From Candidatus Bathyarchaeota archaeon (GTDB lineage: Archaea; Thermoproteota; Bathyarchaeia; 40CM-2-53-6): 38,128 nucleotides of DNA. Under the pieces are notes generated by a model. The model had not been told where the DNA came from and searched no databases. It saw nothing but the letters and a program-made list of their open reading frames with translations. Shown here piece by piece: positions 1 through 8,095 of the stretch (the stretch's first letter is position 1; each line of letters opens with the position of its first letter). The stretch covers positions 1-38,128 of the forward strand of contig VBBH01000194.1 of the NCBI GenBank assembly GCA_005888695.1, in the 5' to 3' direction. A program made the translations under genes and the position numbers.

Positions 1-858
1 GTGTACATGATGAACGCTTTCCCCGGTCTTTCCTCTTACTATCACAGTCCCATGTCTGGCTTCGTTGATACGCTGTACAAGAAATTCAACCTCTACCGAA
101 AAATTCGAGATGTGGACTTAATGATCTTCCACACCAACGATTTTGCAGAATATTTTACGTCGTACTTTGACGGACACTTCAGGGTGATCCCCTGCGGGAT
201 CGATGCCGGGGAGCTCAATGGGCACTCGCGAGACCGTGAGTCTTTCAGCGATAGGATATTGTTCGTCGGCCAACTCAGACGATACAAAGGATTACCATAC
301 CTCATTGCTGCGATTAAGCAGCTCCGGGATAGCGGCAGGAATGTGGTTCTTGAGATCGTCGGCGAAGGCCCTGATCACAAGAGAGTAGTAGACATGATTT
401 CTAGGTTGAAGCTTCAGGATGCGATCTCTCTGCGTGGCGATGAGGTTTCACGGGAAGAGCTCGACCTTGCCTACAGGCGCTCAGGATTGTTCGTTCTACC
501 CAGCGTGGAAGGAGAGAGCTTCGGGATCGTCCTCCTTGAAGCCGCCGCGCGGGGTCTCCCCGTCGTTGCCTCAGATCTACCTGGTGTAAGAGAAGTCGTA
601 GAATATCTCGGAGGCGCGCTAGTCCAACCGGGGAACAGTACGAGTTTAGCAAACGCGATCGCAAAATCACTTGACAACCATAGGATGCCTCCGCCCAAGA
701 CTACTCATGCGGATTTGACAAAATTCGTATGGGAGAAAATAGCGAACAGGCACCTAGATTGTTACAGGGAACTCCTTGGGCTTGCGCCTGAGCCGACTCT
801 ATCCGTGCCGGAAATATCAGAAGGTGCTGACGAGGTCAACATTGAAGCTGTAGCATAA
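1..858 (+). CDS. GT4-family glycosyltransferase, 5'-truncated by the window edge
   Basis: Transfers a sugar from an activated donor in the cytoplasm, probably during assembly of a surface glycan. The 285 visible residues cover the end of the acceptor domain and the whole donor-binding Rossmann domain of a GT-B fold enzyme. The sequence VIPCGID marks the interdomain linker near residue 62, FVGQLRRYKG near residue 88 is the usual start of the second domain, and EGESFGIVLLEA near residue 168 is the E-x7-E region of GT4 enzymes. Family members are about 360-400 aa, so roughly 100 N-terminal residues lie outside the window and the GTG at base 1 is not the true start. The stop overlaps the next start by one base (TAATG), so the two genes are translationally coupled. 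The exact sugar cannot be inferred. Confidence 0.9.
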   Translation: MYMMNAFPGLSSYYHSPMSGFVDTLYKKFNLYRKIRDVDLMIFHTNDFAEYFTSYFDGHFRVIPCGIDAGELNGHSRDRESFSDRILFVGQLRRYKGLPYLIAAIKQLRDSGRNVVLEIVGEGPDHKRVVDMISRLKLQDAISLRGDEVSREELDLAYRRSGLFVLPSVEGESFGIVLLEAAARGLPVVASDLPGVREVVEYLGGALVQPGNSTSLANAIAKSLDNHRMPPPKTTHADLTKFVWEKIANRHLDCYRELLGLAPEPTLSVPEISEGADEVNIEAVA

Positions 859-2360
859 TGGCAAGACTGGACCTGAGACAACACTCACTTGTTGAATTTA
901 TAATTCGTTCCATATCACTGAATCTGTCACTAGTTACTGTCGCGCTTGCCTATGCTGCGTCCCTTCTTTTCCTGAAATATGCATCCTTTGCCCCGCTCCC
1001 GTTTGAAACGCCCCTGTCAACACCGCCCGATTGGGCATCCTGGTTCGATGTTTACCTGACATTTCCCCTTCTAATCGTTCTCTGTCTACTGCCATTCCGA
1101 ACCTCACGACAAGGAAGCATTACCCTACTTTGCACTGTGGCAGTGATCCCTCTCTACCTAGTATTCGCCTCCTATTTCTTCTACTACGCACAAACCCCCC
1201 TTGGCCTGTGGGCTTTCGTCATCCCGGTCACACTGCTCGTACCGAGTCTGATACTGATCGTTGTACTAGCTACTCCAATGATCAACTCATTAATCCTGGC
1301 CAGAAACATGTGGCGAGACCAAGGTGACGGAATCAATTTTCGGCTAGACGGGCTAATACGGAAGTTGTACTTTTTCACGATAGCCACGCTCTCGGTAGGC
1401 CTCGCATTTCTCCAAGCCTACATGCGATCCTCAGTGAGCGGTGTCGCACTGACAGGCTGGGTTTCTGACATTGGCATAACTGTTGACGCTGGGGCGAGAT
1501 ACATAATCAGTGGAGTCAACCCGTACACACATGGGCTCCCACCTTGGGGAGGTACTGGAGGCACATACGGACCCGTAACCTACTTGCTCGCCGTTCCTTT
1601 CACCTTTCTATCTCCAGGATGGGCCGCTCATGTGAGTGCACTATTTTACGCAATTCTTACGTCCGTTGGAATCTGGAAGCTCATGCAATTGTTTTCGCCG
1701 AAAGTTGCAGTCTACTCGGCCGCTCTGTTCCTTGCGTTACCATCAACATCCTGGGCAATCGCGGGCGGGATGATGTCTCACATCGCTCTTGCTGGTTTGA
1801 TGGTTTGGAGCTTGTTCATGTTCTTCAGCGGAAGACACTTTTTGGCCGGCCTACTTTCCTCCCTCGGACTTTTCACCCTAGGAATCCCGGGGATTCTGAT
1901 CATACCCTACACTATAGCCGCAAACAACCGGGAAGCCAGAATCAGAACACTTGCAGGGTTTGTAGCGCCCATCATACTAGGTCTGGGTGCCCTGCTCACG
2001 ATAATGCCACCAGCATTTCTGGTCTCTGAGATCCAACGTATCGATTACTTTGTGGGCGGTGGATGGCTGACCCCCTACCTGATCTTTTCTCCAGGCTTTA
2101 TCAAGGCGATATCCATCATAACCACCAGTTGGCTAGTTTTCTGGTTCGTATACAGGAGCCTAAAATCGAGGAACGATGATAGGAAGCTCTTGGTAATCGT
2201 TGCTACCTTTCTACTGTTGATACCCTTCACAGCAGCCAACTACTTTGCGTTCTTCTACCTTTGGGGCAGCGCAGTGGCCCTTATCGCGATTCTCAGCCAT
2301 GTAAATCCCCGAGAAGCCTTAAGAGAAGCATCACCGAGGTTAACGGAGGTCTTGCGGTAG
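858..2360 (+). CDS. GT-C fold integral-membrane glycosyltransferase (GT87/DUF2029-like)
   Basis: A 500-residue polytopic membrane protein with about ten hydrophobic helices spread over its whole length. Around residues 205-235 it has an outside loop reading SGVNPYTHGLPPWG followed by TYGPVTYLLAVPF. The G-NPY and YGP-x-Y pattern is characteristic of GT87/DUF2029 polyprenyl-phosphate-sugar-dependent glycosyltransferases. The family transfers sugars on the outer face of the membrane from lipid-linked donors. The start overlaps the stop of the GT4 gene by one base, which fits a shared operon and a shared glycan pathway. The catalytic acidic residue in the first outer loop, expected after the first helix, is not unambiguous: PPDWASWFDVY near residue 60 offers candidates. 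The family call is moderately sure; the substrate is unknown. Confidence 0.75.
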   Translation: MARLDLRQHSLVEFIIRSISLNLSLVTVALAYAASLLFLKYASFAPLPFETPLSTPPDWASWFDVYLTFPLLIVLCLLPFRTSRQGSITLLCTVAVIPLYLVFASYFFYYAQTPLGLWAFVIPVTLLVPSLILIVVLATPMINSLILARNMWRDQGDGINFRLDGLIRKLYFFTIATLSVGLAFLQAYMRSSVSGVALTGWVSDIGITVDAGARYIISGVNPYTHGLPPWGGTGGTYGPVTYLLAVPFTFLSPGWAAHVSALFYAILTSVGIWKLMQLFSPKVAVYSAALFLALPSTSWAIAGGMMSHIALAGLMVWSLFMFFSGRHFLAGLLSSLGLFTLGIPGILIIPYTIAANNREARIRTLAGFVAPIILGLGALLTIMPPAFLVSEIQRIDYFVGGGWLTPYLIFSPGFIKAISIITTSWLVFWFVYRSLKSRNDDRKLLVIVATFLLLIPFTAANYFAFFYLWGSAVALIAILSHVNPREALREASPRLTEVLR

Positions 2361-2362
2361 CA

Positions 2363-2770
2363 GTGTCTTTCCTAGCGTTTATCGCAAACGATTCACTATT
2401 CGCGACCGGCATCAACAACTCCGCCTCAGTTGGTCTAAGCAACTCCGTCAGCATCAGTGCCTCGCCATCCAATGTCAAGCAAGGCTCAACTCTACAGTTG
2501 ACAGCGAAGATAACCCACTCATTTCCAAACGCCAAAATCACCGTGACAATAATGGTGACAGGTCCCACTGGAAGCGGGATTTCTGGATCGAAAACCACTA
2601 CCATAACAACCAACTCCGCCGGAAATGGTCAGGTCTCGGTCATCTATCCGTTCACTCAACCGTTTGCCGGAACCGCCTCAACCTCTGCAACAGGCACTTA
2701 TCATGTAACGGCCACCTTCGTACTTGTATATCCCATAGCTACGGCCTCCACCACATTTACCGTAAGGTAG
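2363..2770 (+). CDS. Small secreted Ig-like protein
   Basis: About 135 residues if translation starts at the GTG at 2363. I chose this start because a GGAGGT ribosome site lies at 2345-2350, and the upstream part of the frame is the reverse-frame shadow of the membrane glycosyltransferase. The first residues (SFLAFIANDSLFATG) form a short hydrophobic leader, followed by a beta-rich domain with the pattern SISASPSNVKQGSTLQL, then TVTIMVTGPTGSG and a terminal TTFTVR strand. This is the layout of a single bacterial-type Ig-like (Big-type) domain with an exported N-terminus. It begins 2 bp after the preceding stop, so it is probably in the same transcript. It may be a small wall component or binding module. 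No enzymatic motif is visible. The hydrophobic leader is short, so the start remains uncertain. Confidence 0.6.
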   Translation: MSFLAFIANDSLFATGINNSASVGLSNSVSISASPSNVKQGSTLQLTAKITHSFPNAKITVTIMVTGPTGSGISGSKTTTITTNSAGNGQVSVIYPFTQPFAGTASTSATGTYHVTATFVLVYPIATASTTFTVR

Positions 2771-2804
2771 CCAAACAAGCTGCCTCTGTTAGGAACGTAG
2801 CTTG

Positions 2805-3764
2805 ATGAGTCCGCATCAAGAAGTCTCGAACATCCCGCTCGTATCAGTCGTCGTTCCCACCCACAACAGAAAGAATGCCGTAACAAAGTGTGTTGAAAGC
2901 GTACTTCACAGCAGTTATCCGCATTTTGAAGTCATTGTCGTTGACGATGCGTCAACAGATGGAACCTTTCAACATCTCTCCGCCCTGTTTCCGAACGTCA
3001 AGCTGATCGGACTCGATCGTGAGCAGATGGTCTCCGGCTCAAGAAACGCTGGTTGCAAGCATGCAAAAGGCGAGCTCGTCTTCCTAGTCGATGACGATAA
3101 CGTCGTGCATCCTAACGCAATAGGAGAACTTGTCAAAGCAATCTCCGACAATCCTCACGCTGGCATCGCGGGACCGATAATGTATTACCTGCGCGCCCCC
3201 GAACAGGTTTGGTGTAGTGGTGTAAGTCGGAACTTGTTAACAAGTTTCACCAAGTTTTCTGTTGAAAAGCCCGACGGCTCGAAGAACTGTTACCTGACGG
3301 ATGATATTCCTAATGCTTTCATGATCAGGAAGCGAGTGTTTGACGACGTGGGAGGCTTTGACCATGTGGAATTCGTCCAACATCTGGGGGAAGCAGACTT
3401 CTGCGAGAGAGCGGCTCGGAAAGGCTTCGATGCAATTATGGTCCCGAAAGCAATCATATGGCATGACGTCCCAGTGAGGAAGTGGCCCTATCGAGGCACA
3501 CGCAATTTACACATGCCTTCAAGCAGGCGTGCTTACCACGTTGCGCGGAGTCGTATCTTGTTCATGCGGAAGTATGCAGGTCCATGGAGGTTCGTGATAT
3601 TCACGGTGGCCTTTCTTCCCCTCATCGCCCTATCCCACATTATGATGATCTTGAAGCAGAGTAACGCCAGCGACCGGAGAGGAGCCTCCGCCTACACTCG
3701 TGGACTGATTGACGGGTTAAACATGGTCAGATTAGCTAGGGAGGACTCGGCCCTTTCAAATTGA
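2805..3764 (+). CDS. GT2-family glycosyltransferase (rhamnosyltransferase-like)
   Basis: A 319-residue inverting GT-A enzyme. The N-terminus has the family strand VSVVVPTHNRK, then FEVIVVDDASTDGT with the nucleotide-binding Asp pair, GSRNAGCKHAKGELVFLVDDDN with the metal-binding D-x-D near residue 97, and GEADFCERAARKG near residue 197 with the conserved acidic residues of the acceptor side. A hydrophobic segment near residues 264-284 (FVIFTVAFLPLIALSHIMMI) suggests attachment to the membrane. ATG at 2805 is preferred to the TTG immediately before it; an AGGA lies about 10 bases upstream. The last codons (...ALSN-stop) are part of a repeat that recurs at 5953. Together with its neighbours it points to synthesis of a surface heteropolysaccharide. 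Confidence 0.88.
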   Translation: MSPHQEVSNIPLVSVVVPTHNRKNAVTKCVESVLHSSYPHFEVIVVDDASTDGTFQHLSALFPNVKLIGLDREQMVSGSRNAGCKHAKGELVFLVDDDNVVHPNAIGELVKAISDNPHAGIAGPIMYYLRAPEQVWCSGVSRNLLTSFTKFSVEKPDGSKNCYLTDDIPNAFMIRKRVFDDVGGFDHVEFVQHLGEADFCERAARKGFDAIMVPKAIIWHDVPVRKWPYRGTRNLHMPSSRRAYHVARSRILFMRKYAGPWRFVIFTVAFLPLIALSHIMMILKQSNASDRRGASAYTRGLIDGLNMVRLAREDSALSN

Positions 3765-3806
3765 TCCTTCGATCTCTGGAGTATCCCCCAAAAAGCCGCT
3801 GTCCAA
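3753..3806 (+). repeat. Direct repeat at a gene 3' end, copy A
   Basis: The stretch beginning CTTTCAAATTGA and containing ATCTCT, ATCCCC and AAAAAG recurs at 5953-6012 with roughly 80 % identity by eye. In both copies the TGA closes a reading frame ending in Leu-Ser-Asn, so the repeat includes the last codons of the GT2 gene and its downstream flank. It may be left over from a recombination or duplication that used gene ends. Confidence 0.7.
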
Positions 3807-3893
3807 CACCCCTCGCCACTGGGCACCGTATTTTTCGGACTTGCTTCACACGTCAGTCGCAATAATTAGCCCGTTCTATAACCTTCTGAAGGG

Positions 3894-5189
3894 ATGCCTT
3901 TGATAACAACACAATCAGTGGAAGTAGATTCCGACCTCCCTAACATGATGAAGATACTGAAGTCTGGAGAACTGGAGTCCTACCAACATCAACTCAGACA
4001 ATCGGGGCTTGAGAGCGTCTATGATTGGAATGACGCCTTTGATTGCATCAATACGGTTCAAGCCATCAAGGAACTTGGAATCGGTCAGAGTGACAGAATA
4101 ATCAACTTGGGAGCATACCATGACACGTCGTTGCAAATGTTGGACAATTTGGGATACCAGAAACTATACGGAATCGACAAGAACGCCGACATCTATAACG
4201 ACGCTAACTACAATCGGATAAGATATTCCTGGGGAAACATAGAGAGTACACACCTTCCAAAAAGCTTCTTTGATTGCGCTGTTTGTTTGAGCGTAATAGA
4301 ACATGGCGTCGGTCAGGATAAGTTCCTGGCCGAGACTCACCGGATCTTAAAACCGGGTTCTCCGCTCATCATTAGCACTGATTTCTATCCCGAGAAAATC
4401 TCCTTGACGACCGCTAACCGAATTGGACAAAAACTTGGGAGGCGGAGTTGGAACATATTCTCGAAAGACGAGTTGCTAGATTTCATCGATTCGGCCAGGA
4501 GGAAGGGGTTTGTTCCTCTGTTTGACGTGGACAAGCTAAGGTCGTATCAGAATAGAGATGCGCCGATAAAACATCTAGGGGTCCATTACACTTTTGCATT
4601 CATGGTTTTCCAAGCAGAACACGATAGCCCTAGAGGAGGCGGACGTCACTTTGGAGTTAGCATTTTGTTGCCTTGTCAGCCAACCGAGCAGGGCGGAATA
4701 TCCATTTATTCAAATCTTCTCCTTCGGAGATTTTCTGAAGCAGGGATTGAATCCGAACTGACCTACAGTGCAGCGCAGACCAATTACAGCAAGGTTTTGA
4801 TCGAAGCAGCTCATGGATTGAGCCGGTCACGCGAGTTACCCGCAATAATTGGCGAACTACGATGTCTGGGCAAAGAGGTTTACACCGAATACCATGATAG
4901 TATACTCGACTCCCGTGGGTTCAAACAGTACGTCGCTAGAAACAGCGTTCTGATATGTAAGGCAAGCGAAATTGCAGAATACGACGGAGTTGATGATTAT
5001 GTTATTGCACCGCATGCCTCGTATAATCTACAAGTAAAGGACAAAGCCACTGAGCAAATCTGTCTAGGTACATTTGGCTTCGGCTTCAGAAGCAAGCGAA
5101 TAGAGGAAGTGATAAAACTTGCGAAAAAGTTGGACGTCAAAGCCAAGATTGTAACCAGCATTGTTAACACTGAAACAATTACAGACTAG
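3894..5189 (+). CDS. Methyltransferase-glycosyltransferase fusion, N-terminal part (ends at an in-frame amber codon)
   Basis: 431 residues up to a TAG at 5187-5189. Residues about 45-215 form a class I SAM-dependent methyltransferase domain: INLGAYHDTSLQML takes the place of a poorly conserved motif I, YGIDKNADI gives the acidic ribose-binding residue, FFDCAVCLSVIEHG is the motif near the active site, and HRILKPGSPLIIST follows it. From about residue 245 a second domain begins (FGVSILLPCQPTEQGGISIYSN), with the opening of a GT-B-like fold and its glycine-rich loop. The same reading frame continues straight through the TAG for another 196 codons with matching GT-B C-terminal content, so this is best seen as the first two thirds of a roughly 627-residue protein. 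The neighbours are all glycan enzymes. The short product probably lacks a complete donor-binding domain. Confidence 0.75.
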   Translation: MPLITTQSVEVDSDLPNMMKILKSGELESYQHQLRQSGLESVYDWNDAFDCINTVQAIKELGIGQSDRIINLGAYHDTSLQMLDNLGYQKLYGIDKNADIYNDANYNRIRYSWGNIESTHLPKSFFDCAVCLSVIEHGVGQDKFLAETHRILKPGSPLIISTDFYPEKISLTTANRIGQKLGRRSWNIFSKDELLDFIDSARRKGFVPLFDVDKLRSYQNRDAPIKHLGVHYTFAFMVFQAEHDSPRGGGRHFGVSILLPCQPTEQGGISIYSNLLLRRFSEAGIESELTYSAAQTNYSKVLIEAAHGLSRSRELPAIIGELRCLGKEVYTEYHDSILDSRGFKQYVARNSVLICKASEIAEYDGVDDYVIAPHASYNLQVKDKATEQICLGTFGFGFRSKRIEEVIKLAKKLDVKAKIVTSIVNTETITD

Positions 5190-5219
5190 ACTGAAACCGC
5201 GGTTGGAAAGCTTCGGAAA

Positions 5220-5780
5220 TTGTCCACTGATAAGATCAAGGTGCTTAGTGGACAGATGGTGAGCGAGGGGAGACTGATAGAAGAGATGAGTGAATGTAGC
5301 CATTTCATCTTCGCACACATGAGCACCTTGTCGGCCTCAGGAACTATGACTTTCGCTAAGTCTTTCCATAAGCCAATAATTGCTTTGAATAGTTTTCAAG
5401 CCAAGCAGGCACAGGCTATCAGAGTTCCCATTTTCGCCTCAAGGACCGGCCTTCTCCGTGATCAAACCCTGCAATTTGTAATGGGTCTTCTTGTAAAGTG
5501 GCACACTATCCATATTCTCCTTCTTGAGGTTTTGAGTGCAATGCATGCAAGACCTATTACCAGCGCGTACCTGAATCATTTTGCAAAACAGCCAAAAATG
5601 AACTTTCGCGCATTCCTTTATGAGATCGTAAAAATAATGCGCGCAAAACCTGTTACCAAGAAATACCTCGAGGATCTGGCCAAGAGGAGAGCCACAAGTA
5701 GGGATGACGACGGTTTTGATTATTTACTAAACATACTTGAGTTTGCGCAAACCCCTAGACTCACTCCCAGTATGACCTAG
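5220..5780 (+). CDS. Glycosyltransferase C-terminal domain, separated from its gene by a premature stop
   Basis: This frame is the direct in-frame continuation of the preceding gene; coding-like sequence already resumes immediately after the TAG (codons for TETAVGKLRK). It contains VKVLSGQMVSEGRLIEEMSE and then STLSASGTMTFAKSFHKPIIAL, the pattern of the donor-binding half of a GT-B enzyme, where a Ser/Gly-rich loop and a conserved K-P-I/V strand hold the nucleotide sugar. The tail (residues about 95-186) is helical and basic. A TTG at 5220 could start a separate protein, but no ribosome site is evident and the domain would be useless alone. I regard it as a pseudogene fragment, a readthrough extension or a sequencing/assembly error. 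Confidence 0.6.
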   Translation: MSTDKIKVLSGQMVSEGRLIEEMSECSHFIFAHMSTLSASGTMTFAKSFHKPIIALNSFQAKQAQAIRVPIFASRTGLLRDQTLQFVMGLLVKWHTIHILLLEVLSAMHARPITSAYLNHFAKQPKMNFRAFLYEIVKIMRAKPVTKKYLEDLAKRRATSRDDDGFDYLLNILEFAQTPRLTPSMT

Positions 5781-5849
5781 GCGCTGATTCTGACAAGACG
5801 TGGGAAGGGCGGTAATGCGTGATTCTCCCCAAAATCAGGCTTTCTAGGA

Positions 5850-5963
5850 ATAGACGGTTTCCGATGACATTATACAATACCTTCTCGAAAACGGCTATCG
5901 TGTCTTTCCAGTGAGAGGAGTCACCGGCCTAGTCTACGCATACCCCGTTTTACTTTCAAATTG
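5850..5963 (+). pseudogene. Short gene-tail remnant
   Basis: A 36-codon open frame, closed by TGA in the direct repeat, reads YLLENGYRVFPVRGVTG in its middle and ends in Leu-Ser-Asn like the GT2 gene upstream. It is preceded by in-frame TAG codons and has no start. It looks like the 3' end of a lost gene rather than a functional peptide. The family is not recognised. Confidence 0.35.
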
Positions 5964-6012
5964 ACCTTTCCATCTCTTGGAAATCCCCAAAAAGTCGCGT
6001 TTTCCAGCGCTT
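5953..6012 (+). repeat. Direct repeat at a gene 3' end, copy B
   Basis: Second copy of the sequence at 3753-3806, starting CTTTCAAATTGA and continuing through AATCCCCAAAAAG. It lies just upstream of the next GT2-like gene. The rest of the 5781-6061 gap shows no complete gene. Confidence 0.7.
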
Positions 6013-6061
6013 TACCCAAGCAATTAACTGTCTATGCACTCGCTAATGAAGAATTGAATGC

Positions 6062-7084
6062 TTGCTTGAGGAGTTTGAAGACAAGCTGAGTCAAGACGAG
6101 TCTTCTGATCTTAACCGTCTTCTCATCAGCTCTGACCCGCATGACTTGATCAAATTCTACAGTTCATTCGAAGACTCCAAGTCTTTGATAGGCTGGATGA
6201 AAAATAGACCCAGCGGCCGCGCGAATATTCAACCCGTAGATGGAAACCGAGATATTGTCGTGGTTATTCCCACAACCGATTTCAATGGTAAACTCGCAAG
6301 TTCATGCAAGGAAATCTTCAGAGGATTACAGATAGTATTCGTAGAAAGCGGAATAGGAGAGCCTTACTTCAATTATTCTAGGAACTGTAACCTGGGATTG
6401 AGTCATGCCTTAAGTTACAATCCGAAGTGGATAGTTCTTTCAAATGATGATGTAATCCAAATCGACAATATCTCCGCCTTGGTGACTGGTTTGTCAAACA
6501 AGAATCACCTAGCCAGCGATGTTGTATTTGCACAACCCCCCGGACGTCACCACTCCTACTCTCTGGGGATTGCGAGAAACTCTTACTGCATGGCCATCGC
6601 GAGATCGACTTATGCAAGAAACGGGTTATACGCTTTGGCAGGTGGATATTGGCGTAGACAGATTCAAATAGAGAAAAAATTTCATGCTGACTTCATAATA
6701 GCTGACCAGAGAGCGAGATTTAGTTTCTTGTACAAAATACTGTTCAGGTTTCTGAACGGGGCCGCCTTCTCCATCTTCAACGCTAACTTCGTAAGAAAGT
6801 CGCATGGGAAATTATTTGATGAAACTTACATAAACGGAGTGGAGGATGTCGACCTCTTTTTGCAGTTCGCAAATTCAAATGGTCCCCATTCTTTTGTCCA
6901 TTTCGAGATTGGTACTATGACCGGGGCGTCCCTTGGATCCTGGAACATAACTAGAAGATTCCGAAATATTGCCAACGAAGCCTATCTGAATTATAAACTG
7001 AGAAATCGTTTGTTACCTAGCATGTTCAACGTCTCTACTCTGGGTCATGAATCAAGAGTTGAAGGTAGCCAAGGTGACTCTTAA
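6062..7084 (+). CDS. GT2-like glycosyltransferase
   Basis: 340 residues. The start must lie downstream of an in-frame TGA at 6047, and TTG at 6062 is the only usual start codon before the conserved part. After a 55-residue helical lead-in come a family strand (DIVVVIPTTDFNGK), SRNCNLGLSHAL, and WIVLSNDDVIQID, where Asn-Asp-Asp replaces the classic D-x-D metal site. KLFDETYINGVEDVDLFLQF near residue 253 is the typical GT2 acceptor-side signature with acidic catalytic candidates. The N-terminal Rossmann strand lacks the usual VDDGS motif, so the donor site is divergent. It fits the surface-glycan cluster and is followed 63 bp later by a methyltransferase in the same direction. Confidence 0.78.
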   Translation: MLEEFEDKLSQDESSDLNRLLISSDPHDLIKFYSSFEDSKSLIGWMKNRPSGRANIQPVDGNRDIVVVIPTTDFNGKLASSCKEIFRGLQIVFVESGIGEPYFNYSRNCNLGLSHALSYNPKWIVLSNDDVIQIDNISALVTGLSNKNHLASDVVFAQPPGRHHSYSLGIARNSYCMAIARSTYARNGLYALAGGYWRRQIQIEKKFHADFIIADQRARFSFLYKILFRFLNGAAFSIFNANFVRKSHGKLFDETYINGVEDVDLFLQFANSNGPHSFVHFEIGTMTGASLGSWNITRRFRNIANEAYLNYKLRNRLLPSMFNVSTLGHESRVEGSQGDS

Positions 7085-7147
7085 CTGAGCCGTGGTGCGC
7101 AGCTCACGCATTATCGAAGCAATAATTCCGATCTAGGTCGGCCCGAA

Positions 7148-7819
7148 GTGACTTGGACTCATTCTTTTCTCGACTTGTTCCTTCACTTCGTGCCCAGGGA
7201 CTTGGAAAGTGTCTTGGACGCAGGATGTGGCCGAGGAATAGTTGGCGCATTAGCTCGGATTTATCGCGAGCCAAATAGAGTCGTAGGGATCGACGGTTTC
7301 GATCCATACCTGCAGTTCTGCAGAAGGACCGGCATGTATGATCAGCTAATCGAACACGACCTGAGAAAATTCCCTCTTCCATTCAAATCTGATGAATTCG
7401 ATTTGGCTACGTCGCTGGAGGTGATTGAGCACCTGCCGAAGGAAGATGGTGTCCGACTTCTAGAAGAGCTCGAGCGTGTGAGTCGCATGGTGATAGTATC
7501 CACGCCGAACAGATTCTTCAGACAGGACCCTTACGACGACAATCTCTTTCAAAGTCACATTAGCAGATGGAGAGTTAGCGATTTTGTCGGGAGGGGCTAT
7601 TCGGTGTATGGCGCCGGCGGATTATTGATTCTTGGAAAGGAGATCCCTATGCTTTCTTACGCACTTGGTAGATTCACGATACCTTTTCCTCGTCTTTCAG
7701 GCACAATCTTATGCGCGTATAGTCGCACTTCCCACCGGCGTGCCTCATTCCCAATACACTTGAGCGGTCTTGCACCTCTCATCAGCAGGAAGGCTGGATA
7801 TGACAGTACCCGGCAATGA
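7148..7819 (+). CDS. Class I SAM-dependent methyltransferase
   Basis: 223 residues from a GTG start. VLDAGCGRGIVG (residues about 22-33) is motif I of the SAM-binding Rossmann fold, VVGIDGFDPYL carries the acidic residue that binds the SAM ribose, FDLATSLEVIEHLPKEDG is the motif IV/V region typical of methyltransferase_11/23 families, and MVIVSTPNRFF is the following strand. Such enzymes in glycan clusters methylate sugars or lipid-linked intermediates; the acceptor here is unknown. The last nine codons and the stop are supplied by copy 1 of the dispersed ~50-bp repeat (7786-7840), so the native C-terminus may have been replaced. Confidence 0.85.
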   Translation: MTWTHSFLDLFLHFVPRDLESVLDAGCGRGIVGALARIYREPNRVVGIDGFDPYLQFCRRTGMYDQLIEHDLRKFPLPFKSDEFDLATSLEVIEHLPKEDGVRLLEELERVSRMVIVSTPNRFFRQDPYDDNLFQSHISRWRVSDFVGRGYSVYGAGGLLILGKEIPMLSYALGRFTIPFPRLSGTILCAYSRTSHRRASFPIHLSGLAPLISRKAGYDSTRQ

Positions 7820-7840
7820 CATGATTCCTCATTTGAGGAT
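7786..7840 (+). repeat. Dispersed ~50-bp repeat, copy 1 (overlaps a gene end)
   Basis: Copy 1 of a family whose consensus I read as GGAAAGCTGGACATGACAGC, then ACCGGCAATGACAGAATTC, then TTCATC. Here the core includes AGGAAGGCTGGATATGACAG and CCGGCAATGACATGATTCC. It gives the methyltransferase its last codons and stop. Confidence 0.75.
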
Positions 7841-8038
7841 CCATCGGTTGATCATTTGTCGTCGCCTAATGTCCCGGTAGGTCTTGGCGATAAAGTAGAG
7901 GAGCATGCTGGATGTGACGCTCCACACGGCGAAGATCCATCGAAGCTCTAACGGTCCCATTAGAAGGAAGAGGATGCTAACGACTAGGGCGACACAGTTC
8001 ACTATGAATGTGAACAGCAATAGAGCTTTCGGATTCAT
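7829..8038 (-). CDS. Small two-helix membrane protein
   Basis: 69 residues if started at the ATG at 8036-8038, which has a GAGGAG ribosome site a few bases upstream (8043-8048); a TTG at 8059 is the longer alternative. The protein starts MNPKALLLFTFIVNC and has two hydrophobic segments (about residues 4-26 and 31-52) followed by a strongly basic tail (RDIRRRQMINRWILK). No known family is recognised. It runs against the upstream glycan cluster and with the deacetylase/synthase pair, but 300 bp separate it from them. A small accessory membrane protein is a reasonable description. The real ribosome site supports a real gene. Confidence 0.6.
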   Translation of the reverse strand: MNPKALLLFTFIVNCVALVVSILFLLMGPLELRWIFAVWSVTSSMLLYFIAKTYRDIRRRQMINRWILK

Positions 8039-8095
8039 TTCTCTCCTCAATTTCAGCAATGCAATAGCACGAGCCCATAGTTCTTACTCCTCACT

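Noticed and set aside
3759..3775. TTGATCCTTCGAT resembles a 23S rRNA segment (TTGATCCTTCGATGTCGG in eukaryotes)
   Set aside because: The match is short, spans the end of a coding gene, is not kept in the second repeat copy and the archaeal form of this 23S segment differs.
5187..5189. Pyrrolysine or other recoding at the amber codon
   Set aside because: TAG ends several normal genes here and nothing resembling the pyl system or a recoding element is visible.
5813..5835. Possible eighth degenerate copy of the ~50-bp repeat (GGTAATGCGTGATTCTCC)
   Set aside because: Too few matching bases and the left half is missing.
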